Shown here piece by piece: positions 35,092-43,925 of a stretch of DNA of 64,000 bases. Source of the stretch: Fibrobacter sp. UWB11 (GTDB lineage: Bacteria; Fibrobacterota; Fibrobacteria; Fibrobacterales; Fibrobacteraceae). How positions within the stretch are numbered: the stretch's first letter is position 1; the number at the start of each line of letters is the position of its first letter. Both the position numbers and the translations under genes were made by a program. The notes beneath the pieces are model-generated. The model was not told the origin of the DNA. It saw nothing but the letters and a program-made list of their open reading frames with translations, and did no database searches. The stretch lies in assembly GCF_900143015.1 (NCBI RefSeq), contig NZ_FSRT01000002.1, positions 801,198 to 865,197 of the forward strand. Reading direction: 5' to 3'.

Positions 35092-36144
35092 TTACAAATA
35101 CGTCGCCACGAATTTTTTCTGGAATTCCGGATCTTCGTGTGCCCAATGTTTTTCTTCCATCGCCTGGTATTGCCAGTTGATGGCTTGCATAAATTTTTCC
35201 GGATTGCAGAGCTGCGCGAAAATTGCATCGAGTTCATCGACCGTTGCATTTGAACCGACGAGCTGTTCCTTCGGAGCATAGCTGTACGGACTCCCTGCAA
35301 AATCGCTCCCGATAAAAACGGCTCCGAGTGCGGCTGCTTCCTTGAGCTTCAAGTCGCTCTTTGCCTTATTGAAATTGTTGTTCGCGAGCGGCGTGATGTA
35401 AAAGTCGGGCTTGTAGCTTGCTGCAGTCGATGCAAACTGCATGAAGTTCGTGTAAGGAATTTTCGTGTATTTCCCGTCGAGGTCTTTCAGAAAATTTGGC
35501 TCGCCAAAAATCTGGAAATCGATGCTCTCGTCTTCGATATGCTTGCGGATCCAGGGAATCCAGGCGCCTTCGAGGTCACCCGGAATTTCAGCAGTGAAAT
35601 GACCGAGACTGCCGGCGTACATCACTTTCGGTTTTTCCGTGAAAGCGGACGTTCTCTGCCCCATCCCGAACAGCGACTTTGAAACACCGTTCGGCATCAC
35701 CACCGCGTTAACGCCGAGGTCGGACTTGATGCGACTCGCGAGATAACGTGTCGAGCAAACCACCACGTCGAACAGCGGCAACACCTGCTTGAGACTTGCA
35801 AGCATCATCTGGTCATGATTCGGAATCTGCTTTGCGTACGATGCGATGACCGGCGAAAGATCCCACTGCAAATCGTCCAAGTCCGTCACCAGCTTGAACC
35901 CACATTCCTTTTTGAGCTTGGAATAGAACAACGCAATCTGCGCGCGCCCCGGCGCCGTCGGCTTCTGCAGAATCACCGCCCGCGTCTGCTTGAGAGCGTC
36001 TTTGTTGTTGCAGATGATTTGCGTAACCGAAGGCACGACCTGAAAATCGTTCGGCCCCATGAACTGCGTCAAGGGCGAAATGCAACGAACCCAGTCCGAT
36101 TGCGCCATGTCGTAAGGATGCACGATAACTTGCGATTTGATCAT
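35092..36144 (-). CDS. Glycosyltransferase-like protein (GT-B)
   Basis: The 350-residue protein starts MIKSQVIVHPYDMAQSDWVR and resembles glycosyltransferases of the GT-B fold: KLVTDLDDLQWDLSP, FDVVVCSTRYLASRI with VMPNGVSK, KPKVMYAGSLGHFTAEI, then DLKLKEAAALGAVFIGSDFAGSP in place of the usual E-x7-E region. It probably adds sugar to surface glycans; donor and acceptor are unknown. An open frame extends 61 codons upstream through repeat sequence, so I chose the internal ATG. Confidence 0.8.
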   Translation of the reverse strand: MIKSQVIVHPYDMAQSDWVRCISPLTQFMGPNDFQVVPSVTQIICNNKDALKQTRAVILQKPTAPGRAQIALFYSKLKKECGFKLVTDLDDLQWDLSPVIASYAKQIPNHDQMMLASLKQVLPLFDVVVCSTRYLASRIKSDLGVNAVVMPNGVSKSLFGMGQRTSAFTEKPKVMYAGSLGHFTAEIPGDLEGAWIPWIRKHIEDESIDFQIFGEPNFLKDLDGKYTKIPYTNFMQFASTAASYKPDFYITPLANNNFNKAKSDLKLKEAAALGAVFIGSDFAGSPYSYAPKEQLVGSNATVDELDAIFAQLCNPEKFMQAINWQYQAMEEKHWAHEDPEFQKKFVATYL

Positions 36145-36306
36145 AGTGGGAAAAGTAGTAAAAAGTTTGATGGAAGTGCCATCAGGTGCGGAAGGGAGAG
36201 TGCTGGAAAGTGAGACGAGAGTGCCGCGGAATGCTTCGGAGGAAACGGCTCGCGAAGTCAGATGGAAACACTGCGTCGAAAGTGTACTCGCCCACCCTAC
36301 CCACCC

Positions 36307-36388
36307 CGTCATTCTGAACGGCAACACCGTGAAGAATCCAGTAACATTCCCTTTGCGTTCTCATTCCGGCCACTGTGCCGGAATCACC
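36307..36388. repeat. Dispersed repeats at the left edge of the AT-rich island
   Basis: CGTCATTCTGAACGG...GAAGAATCC (36307-36339) and CATTCCGGCCACTGTGCCGGAATC-type palindrome (36362-36388). Beyond this point base composition drops to strongly AT-rich. Confidence 0.7.
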
Positions 36389-36500
36389 ATTAATTATGTC
36401 ATCTTAATTGAAGAATAACCAAGAAATTCATTTCAAATAAACTTTGTCCATGACAGATAAAAGTAAGAAGTTTATAAAAAACTTACTTTAGATTCATTTG

Positions 36501-36527
36501 TTGACAAGGTGTTGATTAAAGTATAAA
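36501..36527 (+). promoter_or_regulatory. Island promoter 1
   Basis: TTGACA (36501-36506), 15-base spacer, TATAAA (36522-36527), then TTGTG. It is almost the same as the element at 38204-38230, including flanking TTGT before and ATTGTG after. It would drive the 36575 and radical SAM genes. Confidence 0.7.
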
Positions 36528-36574
36528 TTGTGCGGGAAAAGAATCTATATAAATTTTGTTAACAAGAATAAAAT

Positions 36575-37444
36575 ATGAAAGAAAAAATTTTAGAAACAAT
36601 AAGAAGCAGTACTGGTGGAATTGAAGTTGATATGTTATCATCAATAGTTAAAGATCAGTTGCATATAAAGGATCAATCTATTATTGATGAAGCTGTAGGT
36701 TCTCTTACATCTGAAAAGAAAATAAAATGCAAAGAAAAAAGATGGATTGCCACAGAAAATCAAAATTTTGGTGTTTCTAAATATTATGAAGAAATTGGAG
36801 GACCACATTCTCCTGAAGGAATGAAAACTTTAGAAGAATTTTTTGTAGAAAATACAGAAAAAATAACCATATTGGTAGATGTAACGTCTGTTGTAGCGTT
36901 TAAAAAATTATGCTATCGTATTGATCATGATCTTTTGACAGAAGTAATTCTTCCTCCAGAGAATGAAATAAATATAGAACGAAGAGATAATTATAAAAAA
37001 GTAAAAAAAGAATGGATAGAATTCTATAAGTCGCATAAAAAAGACTGTTTCACATTGCTCCAATCAACAGTAATAAACAAAGCTGTAAGAACAACTCTTT
37101 TTAGTAAAGAAAAAGCTAGAATAAATATTAGAAAGTTATCTGCGCGGTCAACTCGAGATGGTAATATTATTGTTGTAGGAAATGACAATACGTTATATAA
37201 GCAGTTTGCCAACGAAATTATAATTCAACAATTGACAGCTGATTATTGTTTTACTGCGAATCCAATGAAATGGTTGTGGAGAAAAATAATAAAAAAGTGG
37301 ATATTTATTTTATTAGTTTTTTTGATAATGATAATTTCGTTTATCAATGATCAAAAAATTATTGGATTTGTTACGGGTGTACTTACGGGTGCTGCAGGTA
37401 ATTGTTTGTATGAGTTATTTTCTATTAACAAAAAATTTAAATAA
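36575..37444 (+). CDS. Island protein of unknown function with C-terminal membrane anchor
   Basis: The 289-residue protein starts with a region like a winged helix (about 1-60: ILETIRSSTGGIEVDML...EKKIKCKEKRWIA). A soluble middle domain follows (ITILVDVTSVVAFKKL, LSARSTRDGNIIVVGNDNTLYK), then two membrane helices (about 242-259 and 264-282). I recognise no family. It is strongly AT-biased like the rest of the island and overlaps the radical SAM gene. A membrane-associated sensor or effector role next to RADAR is inference; known RADAR accessory proteins are also membrane proteins but of another fold. Confidence 0.6.
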   Translation: MKEKILETIRSSTGGIEVDMLSSIVKDQLHIKDQSIIDEAVGSLTSEKKIKCKEKRWIATENQNFGVSKYYEEIGGPHSPEGMKTLEEFFVENTEKITILVDVTSVVAFKKLCYRIDHDLLTEVILPPENEINIERRDNYKKVKKEWIEFYKSHKKDCFTLLQSTVINKAVRTTLFSKEKARINIRKLSARSTRDGNIIVVGNDNTLYKQFANEIIIQQLTADYCFTANPMKWLWRKIIKKWIFILLVFLIMIISFINDQKIIGFVTGVLTGAAGNCLYELFSINKKFK

Positions 37445-38189
37445 CAATATAATTTTTTACGATCCAGTCAAAGATGTTTTATATGAAAATGGTATTAAAG
37501 ATAATGGATATAATAGAACGTTAACTAGAGAGCCTTATGATCTTTGTATGGAGATTACAAATAATTGTCCCTTTTCGTGTAAAAATTGTTTTTGCGAAAG
37601 GGGAAAGGATTTTTTATCTCTAGAACAGTTTAGTAAAATTATTGATTTATATCAAAATAAAATAATTCGTATTTGTCTTTCTGGAGGAGAACCTACAATT
37701 AATCCTTTTTTTCTTGATATGGTTAAGAGACTAAATACTATAGATAATATTGGTAGAGTTTTGTCGACTACAGGATACAACTATACAGAAGAAATGGCTC
37801 ATTTAATGAGTGATTCGTTTTGGACGGTTTCTGTATCATTACATGGGCAAGAAGAAACTCACAATCAATATGTTGGTGGTGATGCGTATGAAAAAGCAAG
37901 AAGAACGCTAGAGATATTATCAAAATATGGAATAAATATTCATTTATATTCTGTTTTGCATAATTCTATGAATATTCAAGATATTGAACATCTCATAGAA
38001 ATAAAGGAAATGTATAATGTTAGTGTTCTTCGCTTTATAAAAATAAGAAAAATAGGTATTTATCAATCTGATTTATCAAGAGTTGAATCAATAATTAACA
38101 ATTACTTATGTGATGATATTGTATATAAAAAAGATAAATCTAACACTTTTTTTGTTTCTGCAAAAATGCAAGAGCGACTAAGTAGATGA
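37410..38189 (+). CDS. Radical SAM domain protein of the island
   Basis: The 259-residue protein binds a 4Fe-4S cluster through C53, C57 and C60 (CPFSCKNC) and SAM (SGGEPT at 91-96). It matches the core radical SAM barrel: LCMEITNNCPFSC, IRICLSGGEPTINP, VSVSLHGQEETHNQ. No C-terminal SPASM/twitch cysteines are present, so it is a minimal enzyme. It is not viperin-like: the cysteine motif lacks the viperin pattern. The ATG at 37410 overlaps the upstream gene by 35 bases; a longer start at 37347 is possible. The substrate is unknown. Confidence 0.82.
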   Translation: MSYFLLTKNLNNNIIFYDPVKDVLYENGIKDNGYNRTLTREPYDLCMEITNNCPFSCKNCFCERGKDFLSLEQFSKIIDLYQNKIIRICLSGGEPTINPFFLDMVKRLNTIDNIGRVLSTTGYNYTEEMAHLMSDSFWTVSVSLHGQEETHNQYVGGDAYEKARRTLEILSKYGINIHLYSVLHNSMNIQDIEHLIEIKEMYNVSVLRFIKIRKIGIYQSDLSRVESIINNYLCDDIVYKKDKSNTFFVSAKMQERLSR

Positions 38190-38203
38190 TGATAAAACTA
38201 TTG

Positions 38204-38230
38204 TTGACAAGTTGTTAGCATTAGTATAAA
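38204..38230 (+). promoter_or_regulatory. Island promoter 2 (rdrAB)
   Basis: TTGACA (38204-38209), 15-base spacer, TATAAA (38225-38230), then TTGTG. It is a near copy of the element at 36501-36527. A good AAGGA ribosome-binding site and the rdrA ATG follow. Confidence 0.72.
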
Positions 38231-38260
38231 TTGTGAAAAAAAATATTATAAAGGATTATT

Positions 38261-41221
38261 ATGCTCGTAGCTGAAAATTACACGTTTAGGTTCTATCACA
38301 ATGCTGAAACTCGGTTATACGTAGAGGGTGTAAGGGAAAAAGACGATTCTATTTTCAGGAACGTATATGGATCTTTTTTTAAAGAGATTGAAAGTCGATT
38401 ATTGGATAGAAAAAAAGATGATTCTAATAAGCGTGGTAATGAACTCCAGAATAATCTCAACAATATTTTTGCGTTTATTGGAGAAAGAGGAACTGGAAAA
38501 AGTTCGTGCATGCTTTCTGTTGCAAAGATGTTAAAAGAAAACATCGATATTCCTGTTGTTGATAATGGACGAACATCATTTAAAGTTCTTGAATCCATGG
38601 ATCCCTCTTTTTTTGATGAGACGACTAATATCTTGGACATTTGTTTAGGTCATCTATTCAACGACTTTAAAACAAAATGGGAAAAGAGTAACCAAGATAA
38701 TATCAAGGAAAAAAATGACTTACTGGAATCGTTTGAAAAGGTGAAACAAACTATTTCGTGCATGGATTTCAAAAAAAAATCGAAATCCAATTGCATATCG
38801 TCAGAAGATAATGTTGATAGACTTTTAGATTTAGGTGCTTCTGTCAATCTTGCAAAAGATATTCAAAATTTGATTCAACTGTATTTAAAGTTTTTTAACA
38901 AAGATGTTCTTGTCATTCCTGTAGATGATATTGATTTACATTCAAGTTGTGCCTATGAAATGGTGGAAGAGATTCGAAAATATCTTGCTTTAAAAAATGT
39001 AATTGTACTAATGGCATTGAAAATTGAACAATTGCAAAAAGTAGTTGAAAAAAATTTTTTGAAAGAATTCTCTGATTTGATTTCGCAGAGGCTTTTATGT
39101 TGTGAACAAATTTCTGAAATGGCGAATAAGTATCTTATTAAGCTTATTCCGGAGAATCAGCGTTTTAATTTGCCAACTATTGATGTAATGTACAATCGGC
39201 TAGCCTTGATATATGATAAGTGTAGAGAAAATGCAAGCCAGACAGAATCGGATATTTTTTTGAATCAGAAGTGGCTAATAAATGAAAGTCTTTCTGGCTA
39301 TCCTGTGAGATATATTATTGTCAAATTGATTTTTTCAAAGACAAGATACCTTTTTTATCATATGCAGGGAGCTACAAGCTTTATTATTCCACATACACTT
39401 CGTGAATATAATCAGTTGCTGGAATTGTTGCTTGAAATGCCGGATTACAAAAAGGGTGAATTGTCTGAGCAAAATCAGCATAACAAGGATGTGTTTAAGC
39501 AGTATTTCATTCAATCGTGGTGTAAATGTAATTTAAACGAGATTGATGGGTCGTTTATCAAGTACTTGTTCTCTATAGAAGATCCTTCAATTGTTAATAA
39601 AATTGTTGTTCAAAAACTGCATAATCGTTTTCCGAATGTGCTGAATGAAAACTCGGAAGAAGTAAAAAAGATTCTTGATGAGAAAAATAGATCTTACAAT
39701 ATTTCTGTTGGAGATGTGAATCTGCTTTTGAGGTTGATCAAAGGAACGTTAGTTCAATTTTATGACAAGGCATTCATTTTTGCAATAGAAACATTTTATT
39801 CAATGCGGTTGTATGAGTATTATGATTATAGAACCGAGTTGGCAAGAGAAATTGAAGGCATTGAAAGAAATGTACTTGTAAAGAATGACATTGATAAATA
39901 TTCGTCGTATGAAATACTAGTGGGTGGTTCATTTTTTAATTTAAAAGGTGAAGATAGTTTTCTAATTCCTAGGAATGTTGAAGAACATAAAAGAAGAGAT
40001 TATAGACTTATTTCATTAGATGCGATTAGGGAGTGTTTGATTCCACTTCTGTCACAAGATAAAATAAATGGAAACGAAATAAAACTTTTTAAACTATGCG
40101 AATTTTTTGCCTTGCTTATCTTAAGGCGAAAGTATGATCCTGATGAAGATGGTAAGATTAAGGCTAGTGATTATCGTTCGAAAGTTGATATTATATATGC
40201 TTCCGAATTTGGTTCGAATCAACGGCAAGTTTGGTTTGATGTGATGTCTTTTTTCTCTAATTTGGTTAATGTGGAAAGATGCTACAATCGTATTGATAAA
40301 AGATTTTTGGAGATGGCGAAAAAAAACGACAAATCTTTGTATAATAGTTTATTAAAATATTGTAAAGATAATCGTCCTCATGCTCAAATTAATGAAGAAC
40401 ATCCATTATTATCATATTGTACCATTAGAAATATGGAAATATTGAATGGTTTATTTAATTATGTAAATGCAGAATCTGGTAAAAGAAAATATACTGCAGA
40501 TAATCGTATATGCTTGATTGAATTTTTTAAGTTGATTCAGGGATATTTCATCAAGTCATACGATGAAAAACCTAAGAAAGAAGATGTAGCAAATAAAGAC
40601 TGGTATCAGATAGATTTTTATTTTGTAACAGAATTTATTGATCTTTTAAAAGATGTTGATATTAAAGATTCATTTGATAACATATTTAGTAGTAAAAGTA
40701 ATATAAGCAATAAAAACGCAGATGTTTCAAATGTTAAAGATGCTATTGCAACGATTGTGAACGGTGCAAAAGATGATTCGGATAATAACATTGCTTTGTT
40801 AGATGGTGTAATATCGCTTATGGATAATGTAAAAAGTGGAGATGCTGGTAGTAATGATGATACACTTCGATCATTAGGTGGTTTAATCAAATCACTTGCT
40901 GAAAAACAAAAAAATAAAATTATTCAGAGAACGGAAGCTATTGAAGTGATTCCAGAAAAAAAAGTTGAACAAAATATTGATTATCCGAAATTAGATGGTG
41001 AACTTCGTAGTTTATTCAATGAAAATGTAAGCTACAGATCTGATGCTGTTAAATTAAAATTCAGAGAATGTCTTCGTGACAGAATAATTTTGGATCGTCG
41101 CATAACTAGTTGGATTTCTAGAAAATTTAAAAATTCATTAAAGGTATGGACTTATAGCGATATATCTAAATCTATCGGAGATTTTATAAACTACATGCAA
41201 AACCGTAAAGAGCGTACATGA
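38261..41221 (+). CDS. rdrA: RADAR ATPase RdrA-like protein
   Basis: The 986-residue P-loop ATPase has Walker A GERGTGKSS (74-82) and Walker B LVIPVDDIDLH (217-227, D222/D223), followed by a sensor-like NVIVLMAL. The long C-terminal region is helical without known domains. Size, P-loop type and overlap by 4 bases with a divergent adenosine deaminase gene match RdrA of the RADAR antiphage system, in which RdrA rings work with RdrB in adenosine deamination during infection. The alternative, another STAND/KAP-like defence ATPase such as QatA, is less likely because the partner is deaminase-like. Confidence 0.78.
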   Translation: MLVAENYTFRFYHNAETRLYVEGVREKDDSIFRNVYGSFFKEIESRLLDRKKDDSNKRGNELQNNLNNIFAFIGERGTGKSSCMLSVAKMLKENIDIPVVDNGRTSFKVLESMDPSFFDETTNILDICLGHLFNDFKTKWEKSNQDNIKEKNDLLESFEKVKQTISCMDFKKKSKSNCISSEDNVDRLLDLGASVNLAKDIQNLIQLYLKFFNKDVLVIPVDDIDLHSSCAYEMVEEIRKYLALKNVIVLMALKIEQLQKVVEKNFLKEFSDLISQRLLCCEQISEMANKYLIKLIPENQRFNLPTIDVMYNRLALIYDKCRENASQTESDIFLNQKWLINESLSGYPVRYIIVKLIFSKTRYLFYHMQGATSFIIPHTLREYNQLLELLLEMPDYKKGELSEQNQHNKDVFKQYFIQSWCKCNLNEIDGSFIKYLFSIEDPSIVNKIVVQKLHNRFPNVLNENSEEVKKILDEKNRSYNISVGDVNLLLRLIKGTLVQFYDKAFIFAIETFYSMRLYEYYDYRTELAREIEGIERNVLVKNDIDKYSSYEILVGGSFFNLKGEDSFLIPRNVEEHKRRDYRLISLDAIRECLIPLLSQDKINGNEIKLFKLCEFFALLILRRKYDPDEDGKIKASDYRSKVDIIYASEFGSNQRQVWFDVMSFFSNLVNVERCYNRIDKRFLEMAKKNDKSLYNSLLKYCKDNRPHAQINEEHPLLSYCTIRNMEILNGLFNYVNAESGKRKYTADNRICLIEFFKLIQGYFIKSYDEKPKKEDVANKDWYQIDFYFVTEFIDLLKDVDIKDSFDNIFSSKSNISNKNADVSNVKDAIATIVNGAKDDSDNNIALLDGVISLMDNVKSGDAGSNDDTLRSLGGLIKSLAEKQKNKIIQRTEAIEVIPEKKVEQNIDYPKLDGELRSLFNENVSYRSDAVKLKFRECLRDRIILDRRITSWISRKFKNSLKVWTYSDISKSIGDFINYMQNRKERT

Positions 41222-42555
41222 CAAATTTAAATGCTGTTCTTCAAGTATATTTTGCTGATGCAGATATTTATGATGTATTAAATTCTGCTATTTGGATTAA
41301 ATCATCTAGTTTTCCAGTGCTATCTATTAGCGAAGGGATGAATGAACAAACATTTCGTCGTCTCTTCATTAGTCATAATTCTATGTACGGAACGGATGTA
41401 GTTAGCAATATATATCAGTTGGCTAATAAATGGAGATATATAGAAAATGTTAAGAGGCCTAGTCTTTTTAATATACTTGCTCATGCTACAGATAAAATAC
41501 TTCGATGGGTGAATGATGAACCCGTATGTGATTATAATAGTTATCTTCGTTGGAATGATATATCCACAATAGTCGGCGAAGATCTTTTGACGTCTTCATA
41601 TTTAGCAATTCGTTCAGTTCGTGAAAATTTAAAAGTAAGTTCTTTTGCATGGAAACCTTGTATTACTTCTTATAATCCAGAATTGAATCATATAATGGAA
41701 AAGGGTCTAGGTGAATTACATTTCCATATGCTAGGTTCTTCTTTAGGATTTGATGTCACCTGGATGTCTTTAATGAATTCAGAAAGCATAGATGGTGGTT
41801 TAAAGAATAAATTGGATGGATTAAATAAAAATTTATATGAATGGATAGAAAAAGCACGTGCATCACGAATTTTTTTGTATAAAAGATTAAAATATAAGGA
41901 CATTGATTTCAAAAAAGATGAATTATATAGACTTTTGAGAGATGATGCTCAATCTCTTCCATATCATGTAGTATACTTAAAAAATGAAATATCAAATGAA
42001 AAGATAAATGCTTATTACTTTGGAAAGGATTGTTTTGATTATGCAATAAGTGGTGCAGTATCAGAACGAGACCGAAAAAGATATTATAATGTTCCTTTGA
42101 TTGGAGAAAGAAAATTATTATACAGTCACCTTAAAGAGATTTTTAGTGGGAATGAAGAATATAGTGACTGTATGCTTCCTTTATATATTTACATACTTGT
42201 AAAAAATAAATTTCGCAGATATATTGTCCAAAATGATTCCATAAAGGGATTTTCTTATTTCCAAGAAATTCAATCTCGAAAAAATAAGTATATAAAAAAT
42301 GTATATAAAAAACTATTTGCATTTATGGCTGTGCAAACGACAATTGGTAATCAACCTATACAAAAATTGGAAATGCGAATTACTCCTGAATATAATTCAC
42401 CTAAATTAAAAAAAGCTTTGAGAGAATATAATGTTGCTGTCAATGATGATTCGTTAAGGTTGGAAGAAGCGAATGTTATTTACACAAAAAAAGCAAAAGT
42501 AGGTTATGTTATTCATTTCCTTAAAAGATCTGAAAAAAATGTGATAAAAAAATAG
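41218..42555 (+). CDS. rdrB: RADAR adenosine deaminase RdrB-like, N-terminal part (frame 1)
   Basis: The 445 residues begin MTNLNAVLQVYFADAD and carry the deaminase metal motif GELHFHMLGSS (H168, H170), comparable to the ELHxHLxGS of adenosine deaminases. The frame stops at TAG 42553, immediately after an A AAA AAA heptamer. The remaining active-site motifs lie in the next frame (42552-43796), so this part alone would lack the catalytic Glu and Asp residues. A truncated product or a -1 frameshift fusion of 859 residues are both possible. Confidence 0.75.
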   Translation: MTNLNAVLQVYFADADIYDVLNSAIWIKSSSFPVLSISEGMNEQTFRRLFISHNSMYGTDVVSNIYQLANKWRYIENVKRPSLFNILAHATDKILRWVNDEPVCDYNSYLRWNDISTIVGEDLLTSSYLAIRSVRENLKVSSFAWKPCITSYNPELNHIMEKGLGELHFHMLGSSLGFDVTWMSLMNSESIDGGLKNKLDGLNKNLYEWIEKARASRIFLYKRLKYKDIDFKKDELYRLLRDDAQSLPYHVVYLKNEISNEKINAYYFGKDCFDYAISGAVSERDRKRYYNVPLIGERKLLYSHLKEIFSGNEEYSDCMLPLYIYILVKNKFRRYIVQNDSIKGFSYFQEIQSRKNKYIKNVYKKLFAFMAVQTTIGNQPIQKLEMRITPEYNSPKLKKALREYNVAVNDDSLRLEEANVIYTKKAKVGYVIHFLKRSEKNVIKK

Positions 42556-42584
42556 ATAGAGATTTATCATGTCGACATAGTAAA
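42546..42584 (+). promoter_or_regulatory. Possible -1 frameshift signal in rdrB
   Basis: In the rdrB frame the codons read ATA AAA AAA TAG, giving the slippery heptamer A AAA AAA (42546-42552). Ten bases on, TTTATCATG (42563-42571) can pair with CATAGTAAA (42576-42584) around the loop TCGA, with one mismatch and one G-T pair. A -1 slip continues directly into the downstream frame. The stem is AT-rich and weak; a simple A-run deletion or sequencing error would look the same. Confidence 0.5.
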
Positions 42585-43796
42585 TACAGAAAGGATTTGG
42601 AGAAGCAGGCGGAGGCAATTGCACAGTTAATTCGTGATAATAGTATGTATGTAAAAGGAGGATTCCGTCCTTATTTTTGCAATAATAAAAAATTTGCTGA
42701 AAAAATTAAAAAATGTTCATATATCTATCCAATTGTAGGGATTGACGCTGCTAGTTCAGAATTTGGGTGTCGTCCAGAAGTTTTTGCACCAGTTTTTAGG
42801 CGTTTAAGAGCCGTTTCTCGTAAAAATACCTTGGATTCGTTATACGAAAAACATGATATGCAGCTTGGAAGAACTTTTCATGTAGGTGAGGATTTTTATG
42901 ATATTGTCGATGGATTGCGAGCTATTGATGAATGTATTTTTTTCTTGAATTTTGAAAGTGGTGATCGTATAGGTCATGCTGTATCTTTAGGTATAGATGC
43001 ATATAGTTATTATAAAACTCGAAACTTTAATATTGTTTTGCCAAGGCAAATTTTACTTGATAATGCAGTATGGCTTCTTAAAAAAATGGAGGAATATTCT
43101 ATTAATGACTCATATGGCACGAAATATAAATTAAAGGAAATTTTTGAGACTTATTTTCGCACGATTTATAGTAAAATAGATGCATCGATAGAAGATTATT
43201 ATGCATCTTGGATGTTACGTGGTGATGAACCGTCTCGTACAAAGGATAGTTTGCAATCTGAATGGAAAATATGTGCGAAAAATAATTTTAAGCCTATTCT
43301 TAAGCAAATACGCAATAATTCCAAAGCAATGGATCTTTATCAGTATTATCATTATTCAAAAGATGTAAAAGATAAAGGAGAAGAAATTGCTGAATATCAA
43401 CTTGATGATGGTGATGTACTTGTTATACGTGAAGTTCAAAAGAAAATGCGACAGAAAATTGCGCGTGAGAAAATTGCTATTGAAACTAATCCGACTTCAA
43501 ATTTGAGGATTACTGATATTGATCGTTATTCAAAACATCCGATAACAGTATTTTATAATAGAGGGTTGAAGCCGAATTATGATCCAGATCAAATAATGGT
43601 TTCCATCAACACTGATGACCAAGGTGTTTTTGCGACATCGTTAGAAAAGGAATATGCTTTAATTGCTTGCGCTCTTGAAAAGAAACGTAATGACGATGGT
43701 TCTCCGACATATTCGCCCAAGGATATATATAAATGGTTAGATGATGTTCGAGAATCTAGCCTTGTAAGTAGTTTCTTGGATGATGAAATGAGTTAA
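42552..43796 (+). CDS. rdrB: RADAR adenosine deaminase RdrB-like, C-terminal part (frame shifted)
   Basis: Continues the deaminase in the -1 frame for 414 codons. Fused numbering gives the substrate-region motif VGIDAASSEFGCRPEVF, TFHVGEDF (H555, catalytic E558), RIGHAVS (H587) and SINTDDQGVFATSLEKEY (D800, D801). These are all the remaining adenosine-deaminase signatures, in the right order. Expressed alone it could only start at a TTG (42597) with a poorly spaced AAAGGA site. Open frame and conserved motifs on both sides argue against long-term decay. Confidence 0.75.
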   Translation: MDRDLSCRHSKYRKDLEKQAEAIAQLIRDNSMYVKGGFRPYFCNNKKFAEKIKKCSYIYPIVGIDAASSEFGCRPEVFAPVFRRLRAVSRKNTLDSLYEKHDMQLGRTFHVGEDFYDIVDGLRAIDECIFFLNFESGDRIGHAVSLGIDAYSYYKTRNFNIVLPRQILLDNAVWLLKKMEEYSINDSYGTKYKLKEIFETYFRTIYSKIDASIEDYYASWMLRGDEPSRTKDSLQSEWKICAKNNFKPILKQIRNNSKAMDLYQYYHYSKDVKDKGEEIAEYQLDDGDVLVIREVQKKMRQKIAREKIAIETNPTSNLRITDIDRYSKHPITVFYNRGLKPNYDPDQIMVSINTDDQGVFATSLEKEYALIACALEKKRNDDGSPTYSPKDIYKWLDDVRESSLVSSFLDDEMS

Positions 43797-43807
43797 AAAC
43801 AAAATAG

Positions 43808-43834
43808 GCCATCGTTCTTCACGATGACCGTTTT
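43808..43834 (+). terminator. Putative terminator of the rdrAB unit
   Basis: The hairpin CATCGT-TCTTC-ACGATG with flanking GG/CC is followed by GTTTT, 11 bases after the rdrB stop. Confidence 0.6.
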
Positions 43835-43840
43835 AAATGC

Positions 43841-43925
43841 TTTAGATCCTTCGACATCGCTCAGGATGACGCTTTCATTTTATGGATTCTCTTCCGCGTT
43901 ACACTTGGTCGAGAATGACGCCTTG
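43841..43925. repeat. Dispersed repeats at the right edge of the AT-rich island
   Basis: GATCCTTCGACATCGCTCAGGATGACG (in inverted orientation relative to 35020) and GCGTTACACTTGG...GAATGACG. Normal base composition resumes here. Confidence 0.75.

Noticed and set aside
37410..38189. Prokaryotic viperin
   Set aside because: The residues between and after the three cysteines (CPFSCKNCFC) do not follow the viperin pattern.
38261..41221. Reading the large ATPase as QatA or another KAP-type defence ATPase
   Set aside because: The partner has adenosine-deaminase motifs, not QueC or TatD motifs as in Qat systems.
41218..43796. Two separate deaminase genes
   Set aside because: Each half carries only part of one active site, and the two frames join without a gap at the A run.
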